Source of the DNA: Bradyrhizobium erythrophlei | Lineage (GTDB): Bacteria > Pseudomonadota > Alphaproteobacteria > Rhizobiales > Xanthobacteraceae | Direction: 5' to 3' | Assembly (NCBI RefSeq): GCF_900129505.1 | Contig: NZ_LT670818.1 | Location: 4,125,001 to 4,189,000 of the forward strand | Length of the DNA: 64,000 bases | Shown here: piece after piece, positions 36,336 through 45,805 of the stretch | Layout: every line of letters starts with the position of its first letter | Position numbering within the stretch: position 1 is the first letter of the stretch | Notes under the pieces: generated by a model | What the model was told of the DNA's origin: nothing | Seen by the model: only the letters and a program-made list of their open reading frames with translations | Databases searched by the model: none | Program-made: the position numbers and the translations under genes

Positions 36336-37511
36336 ATGAATTTCCAGCTTCGACCACACCTCGCGACCGCGGAACGGCGGCTACCCTTTGAGTGCGTCAC
36401 CTTGTTATTGCAAGGCGGAGGTGCGCTCGGGGCATATCAAGGCGGCGTCTACGAGGCGCTTGCGGAAGCCAATATCCATCCTGACTGGATCGCCGGCATA
36501 TCGATCGGTGCGATCAATGCCGCCATTATCGCGGGCAACCCGCCCAATTGCCGCGTCGATCGGCTGCGGGAATTTTGGACGCACGTGACTTCGAGCGCCC
36601 CCTGGGATTGGTTAGGCAATCCCTTCGGTGATTTGGCCCGGAGTGACGACACGCGCAATCTACTCAACCAAATGAGCGCCAATCTCGCGGTTGCGTCGGG
36701 CGCCACGGGATTCTTCTCTGCGCGAACCGTGATGCCGTGGCTCCAATCGGGCGGAACGCCCGGGGCAACCAGCTTCTACGACACCAGTGACCTCAAGCAC
36801 ACGCTTGAGCGCCTTGTGGATTTTGATCGCCTCAATGCCGGAATGACGCGTTTCAGCGCGGGCGCGGTCAATGTCAGGACCGGCAACTTCGTCTATTTCG
36901 ACACCAGCACTCACAAGATCGCTCCTGAGCACGTCATGGCGAGCGGGGCACTGCCACCGGGCTTTCCGGCGGTCGAGATCGATGGCGAGCAGTACTGGGA
37001 TGGCGGCCTCGTGTCCAACACACCGCTGCAGTGGGTGATCGAGAGCGATCCCCGCCGCCAGGATACGCTCGCATTTCAAGTCGATCTTTGGAGTTCGCAA
37101 GGCGCGCTTCCGCGCAACCTTGCGCAGGTTGCCACACGTCAGAAGGAGATTCAGTTTTCAAGCCGTACGCGAGCAAGCACCGGCCAATTTAAGAACGTGC
37201 ACCGGATCCAGCGTGCCCTTGATGCCCTGCTGCGCAGGCTTCCTGCTGATTTTGAGGAGAACGATGACTTGAAGATCCTGAAGTCGGTCGCTAGTGACAA
37301 GGTCTACAACATCATTCACCTGATTTACCGCGCTCAGAACTACGAAGGTCACTCCAAGGACTACGAGTTTTCGCGCCTGTCGATGCAGGATCATTGGCGC
37401 GCGGGATATCACGATGCAGTACGCACGCTGCGCCATCCCGAGGTTCTTACTCGCCCCACGAGCCTGGATGGCGTCTTCACGTTCGATCTCGAGCGCGACG
37501 GTCGTGAGTAG
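36336..37511 (+). CDS. Patatin-like phospholipase with DUF3734-type C-terminus
   Basis: A 391-residue hydrolase with a complete patatin active site: oxyanion hole LQGGGALGAYQGGVYEAL, nucleophile motif GISIGAINAA, and catalytic Asp in YWDGGLVSNTPLQW. The C-terminal 120 residues resemble DUF3734. No signal peptide. It heads a three-gene operon with acetoacetate decarboxylase and 3-hydroxybutyrate dehydrogenase, an arrangement that points to polyhydroxybutyrate or ketone-body metabolism. The operon carries the TetR-type operator at 36203. The next two genes are damaged in this strain. Confidence 0.9.
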   Translation: MNFQLRPHLATAERRLPFECVTLLLQGGGALGAYQGGVYEALAEANIHPDWIAGISIGAINAAIIAGNPPNCRVDRLREFWTHVTSSAPWDWLGNPFGDLARSDDTRNLLNQMSANLAVASGATGFFSARTVMPWLQSGGTPGATSFYDTSDLKHTLERLVDFDRLNAGMTRFSAGAVNVRTGNFVYFDTSTHKIAPEHVMASGALPPGFPAVEIDGEQYWDGGLVSNTPLQWVIESDPRRQDTLAFQVDLWSSQGALPRNLAQVATRQKEIQFSSRTRASTGQFKNVHRIQRALDALLRRLPADFEENDDLKILKSVASDKVYNIIHLIYRAQNYEGHSKDYEFSRLSMQDHWRAGYHDAVRTLRHPEVLTRPTSLDGVFTFDLERDGRE

Positions 37512-37544
37512 GACAAACTGAATTCAACACTAGGAGAACCCACA

Positions 37545-38326
37545 ATGCAGGAGAAACAAGTGCTGGAGCGCGCCTTCGCGATGCCGCTGACGAGCCCTGC
37601 CTGTCCGCCCGGACCGTACCGGTTCGTCAACCGCGAATACCTGATCATCACCTATCGCACCGATCCGGCCAGGTTGCGCGCGGTGGTGCCCCAACCGCTC
37701 GAACTCGACCAGCGCGAGGCGCTGGTGAAGTATGAATTCATCCGCATGCCGGATTCGAACGGTTTCGGCGATTACACCGAGAGCGGGCAGGTTATCCCCG
37801 TCTCGTTCCGTGGCCGCAAAGGCAGCTACACCCATTGCATGTTCCTCAACGACGAGGGGCCGATCGCCGGTGGCCGCGAGCTCTGGGGCTTTCCGAAGAA
37901 GCTGGCGCAGCCGACGCTGCGAACCGAGATCGACACGCTCCTCGGGACCCTGGATTATGGTCCGGTTCGAGTCGCGACCGGCACGATGGGTTACAAACAC
38001 CGCGAGGCCACGTCAAGGCTTCGCTGGAGGCGCCGAACTTCCTGCTCAAGATCATTCCGCACGTCGACGGCAGCCCGCGTATCTGCGAGCTCGTCGAATA
38101 CCGCCTTGAGGAAATCGCCTTGAGGGGAGCCTGGACCGGGCCAGCGGCCCTATCCCTGACACCTCACGCATTGGCTCCTGTAGCCGAATTACCGATTCTC
38201 GAGATCGTCTCCGCAATCCACATCCGCGCCGACCTTACGATCGGCCTCGGGAGGGTTGTCCATGATTATCTGCAGCAACCGATACGAAGCTCGCTCCGGG
38301 CCAGCGAGAGAGTTCTGGTTACCTGA
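37545..38326 (+). pseudogene. Acetoacetate decarboxylase, frameshifted
   Basis: The first frame gives a good start ([20 protein letters not shown]) and the family core YIRMP-like region, [20 protein letters not shown], up to GYKHREAT at about 38010. The family continuation ([29 protein letters not shown]) is in another frame and ends at 38326. A few bases are missing between HREA and VKAS. The catalytic Lys lies in the intact FPKKLAQP segment. Repair of one frameshift would restore a protein of about 260 residues. Confidence 0.85.
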
Positions 38327-38358
38327 TCGCAACTCTAAGCCAGAACACGGTGAACAAC

Positions 38359-38420
38359 ATGGGTATTCTGAAAGGTAAGACGGCACTCGTGACCGGTTCG
38401 ACAAGCGGCATAGGTCTCGC
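38359..38420 (+). pseudogene. 3-Hydroxybutyrate dehydrogenase (SDR), 5' fragment
   Basis: The frame begins MGILKGKTALVTGSTSGIGL, which is the N-terminal NAD-binding motif (TGxxxGIG) of short-chain dehydrogenases of the hydroxybutyrate type. It then turns into unrelated sequence (SQSGRSITRPLSRN). About 240 residues are missing. The break is abrupt, so a deletion or rearrangement end lies close to 38420. Confidence 0.75.
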
Positions 38421-39039
38421 GTCGCAAAGTGGCCGTTCAATAACGCGACCGCTGTCACGCAACATGATCATCCTCCTTGAGGAACTATCGCTCCCAACCT
38501 CGACACGCATCGCAGGTGGCAATCGCTCCAAAGAAACGAAACGCTACTGGCTTCGACATCACTGTTGCTCAACTCCGCGAGACGCCTGACTAAATTTAAA
38601 GTCAGAAAGCGCGCTGCGCGCGTAGCGCGAGTCAGGCTATTCCACTGTTGCAGATGTAACCTGATCCTGGAATCGCGTAATAAAAAACTGCTACCGAGTG
38701 GAGCCACCGACGTGACTTCGCTCTCGCGCTCATCCGTTCTGCCGTCGGCGTACGCATCAAGGCGGCGATGACGTCGTGTTCGATTTCTCCATACGGGTAC
38801 GGCACGCCGCCACGTCGGATGACGTAGGACGCTTCGCGGTGGACCCGTCCTCAAGAGAGAATAGTGCGGCTGGGAAACATCGCCATTCCAAAGCAGAGTT
38901 TTCTGGCACAAAATCAGCTGTACGACTGCGAACATATGGTGTTCAATCTGGAACTGCCTGCCCGAGCACAGGCCGCTTGGCAGCGTTGCCGTCTATCTTG
39001 CCTCGCGGCGGGTACGGCGGAAACTGAACGTGGTGGGTC
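38421..39039. other. Junction region after the hydroxybutyrate dehydrogenase fragment
   Basis: About 620 bases without a recognisable gene. Short frames on both strands (for example 38468-38935 minus) lack family character. It probably represents decayed sequence next to a deletion endpoint; I could not assign it. Confidence 0.45.
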
Positions 39040-42000
39040 ATGAGCAGCGAGCCGAAGCCCGATCGTCCGGGCGGACTTCAGCGGACGCAAGCGCCGCCGA
39101 ATGTCGAGAATGAAGCTCTGCATGCCGAACGCCGGCAGCTCACCGTGGCATTTATCGACATCGTCGGCTCGACGCCGCTGAGTGAGCGGATCGATCCCGA
39201 GGAGTTCTTCGCGGTTATCAGAACTTACCGCGATATCTGCGACGAACAGATTCGCCACTACGGCGGTCATATCGCCAGAATGATTGGTGACGGGTTGCTC
39301 GCATTTTTTGGCGTCCCGCAAGCCCATGAAAATGATCCTGAACGCGCGGTCCGCGCCTCTCTGGCGATTTCCGCGGCGATCAAGGAACACAAGTTTCTGC
39401 TGTCGGACGGTAGCTTCGTTCGTCTGGGCGTGCGCATCGGGGTAAACACGGGGGTGGTCGTCGTCGGCAGCGTGCCCGGCGAGCCCCCCGATCGACGGGA
39501 AGTGTTCGGCAGCTCGGCACATGTCGCTGCCCGCCTGCAAGGACTCGCCAGTGAGAACGGTGTCGTGGTCGGCTCGAGCACTCACGAGCTGACCCGCGGA
39601 ACGTTCAGCTATGCGCCGCTTGGCCGGCAATCTCTCAAGGGCGTGGAGGAGCCGGTCGAGGCCTGGCGTGCAGAGGCGCTTGCGTCCAGCGAAAGCAGGT
39701 TCGACCGAGCCCGGAGGTCGCCTCTCGGCCCAATGATAAACCGAACCAGCGAAGGTGCGTTGCTTGCCGAGATGTGGCAGCAGAGTCTCGCCGGCTCGGG
39801 GCAGGTTGGCGTTATTTCCGGTGAACCCGGCATCGGCAAGTCACGTTTGATCCGCCAGTTCCGCAATTCCCTTGATGCGTCTCCACGTGATGTTCTGTCG
39901 TTGCAGTGTTCGCCGTTCCACGTCAACACGCCGCTTGCCCCGGAAATCGAGCGGCTCATGCGCGCGACCGGCATCCAGGAGACCGACGACGCGGAACTCG
40001 CATTGGCAAAATTGCGTTCGCTTTTGGCAAGAGCCGCCACCGATGTCGAGCAGGCGCTTCGCTACTACGGAGCGGTGCTGTCGATACCCGCATGCTCGGG
40101 ATACGAGCCCGCGGATTTCGGATCTCCTTCGGAGCGCGAGCGTGGCTTTCAGGTGCTCGTCGATGTTCTTGTCGCCGCCTCGCGCAAGCGGCCGATCCTC
40201 GTAATCGTCGAGGACGTCCAATGGATGGACCCGACCACCATCGAACTGCTGGTACGCGTGGTAGCTAACTGTGCTGGCGAGCGGATTATGGCCCTGATCA
40301 CGCATCGCGATGATTACAGGGCCGACTGGTTGTCAGGCCCGGCAATTCGACGAATTGCCCTGAAAAAGCTGGCATTGTATGAATGCGAGCAGATGGTCGC
40401 AGCCATCGCGGGCAGCGATTTCGTGCCGCGCCGGATTACCAGCCAGATCGTGGAACGAACCGACGGCGTGCCACTCTTTGTCGAGGAGTTTACGCGGGCC
40501 ATCGTCGATTCCGGTGCGGTCCCGCTGGCCGCTGAGAACCCTGTGCCGAGCGGGAAGTTGCCGGATCTGGTGCCGGCAAGTATTCAAGATTCACTGATGG
40601 AGCGCCTTGATCGTCTCGGTCCTGCCAAGCGCGTCGCCCAGATCGCCTCTGTTTTCGGAAGGCGCTTCATCTATGAAAGCATTTTCAGCGTGCTTCCAGA
40701 TAAGGGCCAAGCGCTAAAAGACTCGTTGCGGGCGCTGGAGAGGGCCGGGATTGTGTATCGTAGCGAGGAGTCTCAAGGCACGGTCTTCACGTTCAAGCAC
40801 GCGATGATACAGGAAGTCGCCTACTCCTCGTTGCTCAAGGAGGAAAGGCGTGAGCTCCACGCCCGCGTCGCATCGTGGCTGCTCCAGGAAGCCGCCATTG
40901 GTGAAAGTAGCCAGCCGGCGGTGTTAGGCTATCATTATGCACGCGCAGGCAACATTCCGGAAGCGATCGAGGCCTGGCTTCAGGCGGGCAAATCCGCGCT
41001 CCGCCGCTCTGCCACCAAGGAAGCCGTGGCTCATCTTCGCGAAGGCCTCTCGCTGATACCCAAGATGCCGGCGTCACCACGGCGCTTCGAAACTGAAATC
41101 GCACTGCAATCCAATTTGGCGATGGCGTACACCGCCAACGCCGGATGGTCCGATCCGAACGTCTATGGCCCCTACAGTCGCGCACTCAAGCTTTGCGCGA
41201 GCCATGGCACCATTCGCGAGAAGGCGACGGTGCTGTGGGGAAGCACCATAGCCAAGCTGGTCGACTGCCAGCTCGCCAAGGGCCTCGAACACGCGCAGGA
41301 TTTCGTCCGGCGGGCGGAAGAGTGGCGCGACGACGAGGCTGCCCTCATGGCCTACACCGCTGCCGTAATTGCCAATTTCTTTCTCGGTCGTCTGGAGCAG
41401 GCGAGTGAGCTCGCGGCCCTGGTCAGCGCTCGCTACAATCCGCGTGAGCACGGCAAGCTGGTCCAGATTTACCAGCATGATCCATTGATCGTATCGCTCG
41501 TCTATTCCGGACACATCGAATGGTTGTTGGGTCGGCCAGGCCGGGCCAGAGAGTGCTGCGTGACAGCGCGGCAGCTCGCGAACGAGATCGGGCATCCGTT
41601 CATGCTGGCTTTTGCCTCCATTCTTGGCGTCTCCGATCACTGGTACGAGGGCGATCTTGCGGCCAACCTTGCCAGCGTAAAGCGCGGTCTGAAGGTCGCT
41701 GATGAGTATGGCTATCCGATGTACCGGGTCATCGGCCCATTGTGGGCAACCGCTGCGTTGGCGGCACGAGGCCCCGCGCCGAAAGTGCTCGAACAATTAT
41801 GCGGCTTGCTCGACAAGCTACCCGCCGAGAATCGGTGCATTCAGATGCCCCTCTATCGAATTCTGCTCGCCACAGAATTCGGACGGATCGGGCAGATAGA
41901 AAGGGCTCGAAGCTTCGCTGCTTCGGCTGGGGCTCTGGTAAAGCAAACCGGCGAGCGCTGGGCTGCTCCCGAGATTTATCGGATCCACGGCTCGCTGCTG

Positions 42001-42258
42001 TGTAGCGAACCATTGCGAGACGACAGGGCTGCCATGCGCTTGTTCAAACGCTCGCTTGCCTCTGCCAGTAAGCTCGGGGCGGTCGGTTGGGAATTGCGCA
42101 CGGCGATCAGCATCGCGCGCCTCGTCAGCGCCGGCGAGAGCGCATCCGGACGCGCCGAAGCACGAGACCTGCTGATATCGACCCGGGCGAAATTTGCATC
42201 CGCGGAAACTTCCCGCGATCTGCGCGAGGCTGATGATCTGGTAAGAGTGTTGAACTAG
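39040..42258 (+). CDS. Giant signalling protein: class III adenylate cyclase, AAA ATPase, TPR repeats
   Basis: A 1072-residue protein. The cyclase domain covers about residues 35-210, with metal Asp in AFIDIVGSTPL and MIGDGLLAFFG. The AAA_16-type ATPase follows with Walker A GEPGIGKSR and Walker B ILVIVEDVQWMD. The C-terminal 450 residues are helical TPR-like. Unlike the relative at 6265-9621 it has no SAM domain. It is cytoplasmic. It is convergent with the DyP/catalase-family operon, with 57 bases between stops, and shares no promoter with it. Confidence 0.92.
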   Translation: MSSEPKPDRPGGLQRTQAPPNVENEALHAERRQLTVAFIDIVGSTPLSERIDPEEFFAVIRTYRDICDEQIRHYGGHIARMIGDGLLAFFGVPQAHENDPERAVRASLAISAAIKEHKFLLSDGSFVRLGVRIGVNTGVVVVGSVPGEPPDRREVFGSSAHVAARLQGLASENGVVVGSSTHELTRGTFSYAPLGRQSLKGVEEPVEAWRAEALASSESRFDRARRSPLGPMINRTSEGALLAEMWQQSLAGSGQVGVISGEPGIGKSRLIRQFRNSLDASPRDVLSLQCSPFHVNTPLAPEIERLMRATGIQETDDAELALAKLRSLLARAATDVEQALRYYGAVLSIPACSGYEPADFGSPSERERGFQVLVDVLVAASRKRPILVIVEDVQWMDPTTIELLVRVVANCAGERIMALITHRDDYRADWLSGPAIRRIALKKLALYECEQMVAAIAGSDFVPRRITSQIVERTDGVPLFVEEFTRAIVDSGAVPLAAENPVPSGKLPDLVPASIQDSLMERLDRLGPAKRVAQIASVFGRRFIYESIFSVLPDKGQALKDSLRALERAGIVYRSEESQGTVFTFKHAMIQEVAYSSLLKEERRELHARVASWLLQEAAIGESSQPAVLGYHYARAGNIPEAIEAWLQAGKSALRRSATKEAVAHLREGLSLIPKMPASPRRFETEIALQSNLAMAYTANAGWSDPNVYGPYSRALKLCASHGTIREKATVLWGSTIAKLVDCQLAKGLEHAQDFVRRAEEWRDDEAALMAYTAAVIANFFLGRLEQASELAALVSARYNPREHGKLVQIYQHDPLIVSLVYSGHIEWLLGRPGRARECCVTARQLANEIGHPFMLAFASILGVSDHWYEGDLAANLASVKRGLKVADEYGYPMYRVIGPLWATAALAARGPAPKVLEQLCGLLDKLPAENRCIQMPLYRILLATEFGRIGQIERARSFAASAGALVKQTGERWAAPEIYRIHGSLLCSEPLRDDRAAMRLFKRSLASASKLGAVGWELRTAISIARLVSAGESASGRAEARDLLISTRAKFASAETSRDLREADDLVRVLN

Positions 42259-42315
42259 TGAATCATGCCTTACTGGGGCCCCCGAATGACCCTCGGCCTG
42301 TTTGGTCGACTCACA

Positions 42316-43734
42316 TCACAGCGATCCCAAAAAGCGGATCGCCGAGAGGCTCGGCAGGAACGTATAGGCGCCGCCCCGCGTCGAGACAAATTGCGGCAAT
42401 TCCCGCAGCCGGATCGTGCGGCCGGATTTAAGCGGCAAGTCGAACCAACTCGTGCCGGTACCGTTGGCGCCTACGATCGGATCGTTGGAGCCGGTGATGC
42501 GCGGATCCTGAAGACCAAGATTCAGCCAGTCGCAGGACATGGCCTCGAACTGGGCGCCGAGGCTGGCACCAATGAAGTTGCCAAGCAGGCCCCGTTCCGG
42601 CTCGGGCTTATCCCGATCACGCTTCGCCGGATCATAGGCTGGTCCATAGGGCATGCCGCGCCGAACAAGGCGCCGGCTGTTATTCGCTACGCGTTGCACG
42701 ATCTGCCCGCCCCGCGGATTGCTCCGGCGGATATGGGCTCCATAGGGGCAGCGGGACCCATCAACATAGTCAAAATTCGCTTTATTCACGTTGGGATCAG
42801 GTGCATCCGCCGACAGTGCCAGCGGCGTGCCATCGCGCCATCGGCCGCACAGGTTGGCGGCGACGACCTCGCGCAAGGCACCATGACGCGACAGGCCTTC
42901 GATTGACAGGACTTGGCCGATTTTCGCTTCTGCGCCTTGCGGCAGCAACTCGTCGACTTGCGGGTGCTTGAGCAAATCGGATGCTGCCTGATCGAGATAC
43001 TCCTCGAATCCGACCACATCCTGCTTCAGCACGCGGAAGGCGTTGAACGTGCCGTTGCGTCCCAACGCCGCGGGTTGAGGAACCCGCCATTTCAGGCCTT
43101 CCAAATTGGTCGGATGTCCCAGCAACACGGTGCCGAGCGGGGCCCTGGGTTGTCCGTCAGCATGGCCCTGTGGGTCGTGAACTCCCTCGAATCTTGGTTG
43201 CATGATGTTGTCGCGATAACCGAAGTGAACGAAGTCGTCTCGGAAATTATAACCCTCGCGTGTACCGAGCAGCGTCAGGGCGTTTCGGTCGAGGGCGCGC
43301 TGCTGGACTTCGTCCAGTTGCCTGACATTTCCCGCGTAGATCGTTGCGATGAGATGGATCCGCCTGGGCTCATCGAAGGGTGATGGCCAGGTTTCCGGCG
43401 CGCTCGGCCCGACATCCCCGAGCTTCAAGGCGCGGGCGGTCATGCCCTCGATGAATTCGTTGGGGAACATTTGAAGCGAAGAACTCGGCGTGCCGAGGGC
43501 GCGCAGTCCCTCGTAGGTCAGGCCAATGTTGAAACAGGTGTCCGGCTTGGCTGCCCCCCAATTCCCTGTCGTTATCTGCGGAACGCCGTGGTCGCGGCCG
43601 GATATGGAGGCGGCGAGCCAGCGCCGGGCGGCGCTGCGATCGGCGACTTCAAGAATGAGGTACCGCACGTGCGGCTTGCGATAGCCACGCAAGATGTTGC
43701 CCTGCAGATCAGCGAGGTCGAACATGGTACTCAC
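42316..43734 (-). CDS. DyP-type haem peroxidase
   Basis: A 472-residue dye-decolourising peroxidase. The usual GxxDG motif with the distal Asp reads HFGYRDNIMQPRF, so Asp is kept and Gly is Asn. The proximal haem-ligand His is in RCPYGAHIRRSNPR. No twin-arginine signal is present, so it is probably cytoplasmic or carried by a partner. The GTG start at 43734 overlaps the stop of the preceding gene by 4 bases. It is the last gene of a three-gene operon with an unknown protein and a catalase-family peroxidase. Confidence 0.9.
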   Translation of the reverse strand: MSTMFDLADLQGNILRGYRKPHVRYLILEVADRSAARRWLAASISGRDHGVPQITTGNWGAAKPDTCFNIGLTYEGLRALGTPSSSLQMFPNEFIEGMTARALKLGDVGPSAPETWPSPFDEPRRIHLIATIYAGNVRQLDEVQQRALDRNALTLLGTREGYNFRDDFVHFGYRDNIMQPRFEGVHDPQGHADGQPRAPLGTVLLGHPTNLEGLKWRVPQPAALGRNGTFNAFRVLKQDVVGFEEYLDQAASDLLKHPQVDELLPQGAEAKIGQVLSIEGLSRHGALREVVAANLCGRWRDGTPLALSADAPDPNVNKANFDYVDGSRCPYGAHIRRSNPRGGQIVQRVANNSRRLVRRGMPYGPAYDPAKRDRDKPEPERGLLGNFIGASLGAQFEAMSCDWLNLGLQDPRITGSNDPIVGANGTGTSWFDLPLKSGRTIRLRELPQFVSTRGGAYTFLPSLSAIRFLGSL

Positions 43735-44450
43735 CAGCCTATCCCCAGTTGTTTGCGAACCTGAGCCACCGAAAATCCGGGATAGGCCCGGTAGCCGCTG
43801 CCGAGCGATACGTTCGCGTTGGCGCGAAGCTGCAGGACCATTTTGCGCGGAAGCAGGGTCAGATCGTCATTGACGGGTGATACGGCCCTGTCTCCATTCA
43901 AGGCTTCCTGGTCTCTCAAAAATTCGGTGGCGGTGTCCGGCACCTGGTACAGGTCGCGCTCGTGTATCCATTGGATGAACGCGTCGACATTCTCCTCGCA
44001 AGGGATCACGTCATCTCCTCCTTCGACGAGGTCGACCACGGCGTTGAACACGCTGCCGATCGTGGCGATAAAGTCACGAATGTAGTTGGTGAAATCTCCG
44101 TCATAGACGGAGAACATGCAAATATTGTCGCCGACGATGACAAAGCGCGCGAAGTGCACCGTGCCGACATTGTTCAAGCCGGCATAGATCGCATCCTTGT
44201 TTTGCGCGATTGCCAGCGCGGCTTCCGCTCTTCCGATCGGCGACTTGATCTTGAGCGGCATGATCAGATTCATCATGCACTGGACGTTGTCACCGTGCTG
44301 GAACGACGGGTGGGGACCGCCGGGCAGAGGCTTCACCGGCGTCAACCGCGCCCAGAGCGGCACCAGTGTCCATGACGCCACGCATTTGAACACGAGGTTC
44401 TTGGGCAACCAGTCCACAAAACGATCGAGCAAACCTTCGTCCGTTGGCAT
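43731..44450 (-). CDS. Unrecognised protein between two peroxidase genes
   Basis: About 239 residues from the ATG at 44450 (GGTGGAGGTAAG upstream). A conserved-looking core reads IYAGLNNVGTVHFARFVIVG then NICMFSVYDGDFTNYIRDFI. This has the look of one ferredoxin-like half of a DyP/chlorite-dismutase fold (GTVHFARF..., DGD). No haem-ligand His region like that of the DyP neighbour is seen. Its start lies 4 bases after the catalase-family stop and its stop overlaps the DyP start. A scaffold or electron-transfer role in the same complex is my inference only. Confidence 0.7.
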   Translation of the reverse strand: MPTDEGLLDRFVDWLPKNLVFKCVASWTLVPLWARLTPVKPLPGGPHPSFQHGDNVQCMMNLIMPLKIKSPIGRAEAALAIAQNKDAIYAGLNNVGTVHFARFVIVGDNICMFSVYDGDFTNYIRDFIATIGSVFNAVVDLVEGGDDVIPCEENVDAFIQWIHERDLYQVPDTATEFLRDQEALNGDRAVSPVNDDLTLLPRKMVLQLRANANVSLGSGYRAYPGFSVAQVRKQLGIGW

Positions 44451-44454
44451 CGAC

Positions 44455-45468
44455 TTACCTCCACCTGAGGGGACACCCGCCGCGCATTTCACGCGAGACT
44501 TCATAGGCGCCCAGGCGGGCCTCGAGGATGGGATCCCCGGAGACTTCGATGCCGGGCGCGAGACGGCAGGGATTGAAACTGATGCGTTCGCCAGCCGCTT
44601 CCTGATCCTCGGGGACCTCGGTGAGCGTAAGGGTACCCATGGCGACCCGGATTCGCGTCCCCGGCCAGGGCTTTGTGGGATCGTCGAGCGCATCGGCCGC
44701 TTCGCCGATTGTCATCATCAGCATGAATCGGGCCGGCCACCGCCGCAGGCGGTTTTTAAGCTCCTCGAACAGATATTTGTCGCGCGGCACGGTCTTGGAA
44801 TCGGTGTTGCGAACGCCTGCGACCGGCTGCCAGGAAAAGCGAACGGGACGGCGAGTTCCATCGGGACCCGTCACCCAGAAGGTGTGGACGGCGTGATAGC
44901 TCGCGCGGGCATAGCTCTCCGGTGCGCCGATCAGTGCGACCTGGAATACTCCTAGCTGGGCGAAGCGGTGCCGATTGGCATAACAGAGCGCCCCCGCATC
45001 GACATTCCTGGTTTCGTTCGGGTACGGATTGCGAGGGGGCACCTTAAGCCGCAAAATGTCCCAAAGCTTCAGCCACCAGCGTCGTCTTCGATACCGCTCG
45101 AGCTTCGCGACCTCGGCGAACTCGAAAAAGTCCTCGACATTGCGGACAAAGAATTCGCCGAGCGTCGTGGCGATCAGATCGCTTCCCCTACCGTCCGAAA
45201 GGTGGAAGCGCGTCGCCATTCCCCGAACATCGGACCATCCATCATGTTGCTCCAGCCCCCCCAATCCGTTGGAGAATCTCACCGACACGTCGACGGGCTG
45301 TCCGTTGAAGTGCTCTGCGATGCAATAGGTGCGCGCCACGTCCGACGCCACGAACTTGCCCTTCACGCCCATGCCGATGGTGTGAACCGGCCTCCTCGCG
45401 GGGACTGGCTCCGGCAGATTGTCGATGATGACCTGGACGAGTCGCTTTGCTACTGATGCATCGACCAT
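44455..45468 (-). CDS. Catalase-family (SrpA-like) haem peroxidase
   Basis: About 337 residues. I start at the ATG at 45468, which GGAGAGGG precedes; an ATG at 45480 is also in frame. The distal His is in RPVHTIGMGVKGKF, the typical VRFSNGLGG follows, and the proximal Tyr is in ARLGAYEVSREMR. It is much shorter than a true catalase (about 490) and fits the catalase-related peroxidases that oxidise organic substrates with peroxide. It opens the three-gene operon. A 9-bp inverted repeat lies 65-104 bases upstream. Confidence 0.87.
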   Translation of the reverse strand: MVDASVAKRLVQVIIDNLPEPVPARRPVHTIGMGVKGKFVASDVARTYCIAEHFNGQPVDVSVRFSNGLGGLEQHDGWSDVRGMATRFHLSDGRGSDLIATTLGEFFVRNVEDFFEFAEVAKLERYRRRRWWLKLWDILRLKVPPRNPYPNETRNVDAGALCYANRHRFAQLGVFQVALIGAPESYARASYHAVHTFWVTGPDGTRRPVRFSWQPVAGVRNTDSKTVPRDKYLFEELKNRLRRWPARFMLMMTIGEAADALDDPTKPWPGTRIRVAMGTLTLTEVPEDQEAAGERISFNPCRLAPGIEVSGDPILEARLGAYEVSREMRGGCPLRWR

Positions 45469-45532
45469 GTCCCTCTCCATTATGGACGGACCGCCGAGGG
45501 TGCCGTTGGTGCACCCGGTACGTTAGCGTTGT

Positions 45533-45572
45533 CGATCGAATTCAGCCCATTCACACAAATTACATTCGATCG
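45533..45572. promoter_or_regulatory. Inverted repeat upstream of the peroxidase operon
   Basis: CGATCGAAT (45533-45541) and ATTCGATCG (45564-45572), a perfect 9-bp inverted repeat with 22 bases between. The centre-to-centre distance of the arms is 31 bases, about three helical turns, suiting a dimeric or tetrameric regulator. Confidence 0.55.
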
Positions 45573-45738
45573 CCGGTCGGATATGTGATGTCGTTCACAA
45601 AGTTAAAACGTTGATATTGGCATCTGGATAAGGGGCCAGTTTTCAGAATCGGTGAAAACGATAAAGCCCCCGCCATATATCGCCAAAAATTATCAGGCCA
45701 ATTCGCTGTTGGGTTTGTGGTCCGTCCTGTCCGCAGTC

Positions 45739-45797
45739 CGTTGTTGGGCCAATGCGGAAAACAACCTGCTCGCAGCGAGTATTTCGCATTTTGACCA
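45739..45797. repeat. Intergenic repeat next to the first group II intron
   Basis: CCGTTGTTGG through GCGAGTATTTCGCATTTTGACC. A related copy runs at 48805-48864 before the IS element (TGTCGGAGG...GAGAGTATTTCGCCTTTTGACCC). Confidence 0.7.
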
Positions 45798-45805
45798 AAC
45801 TCGGA

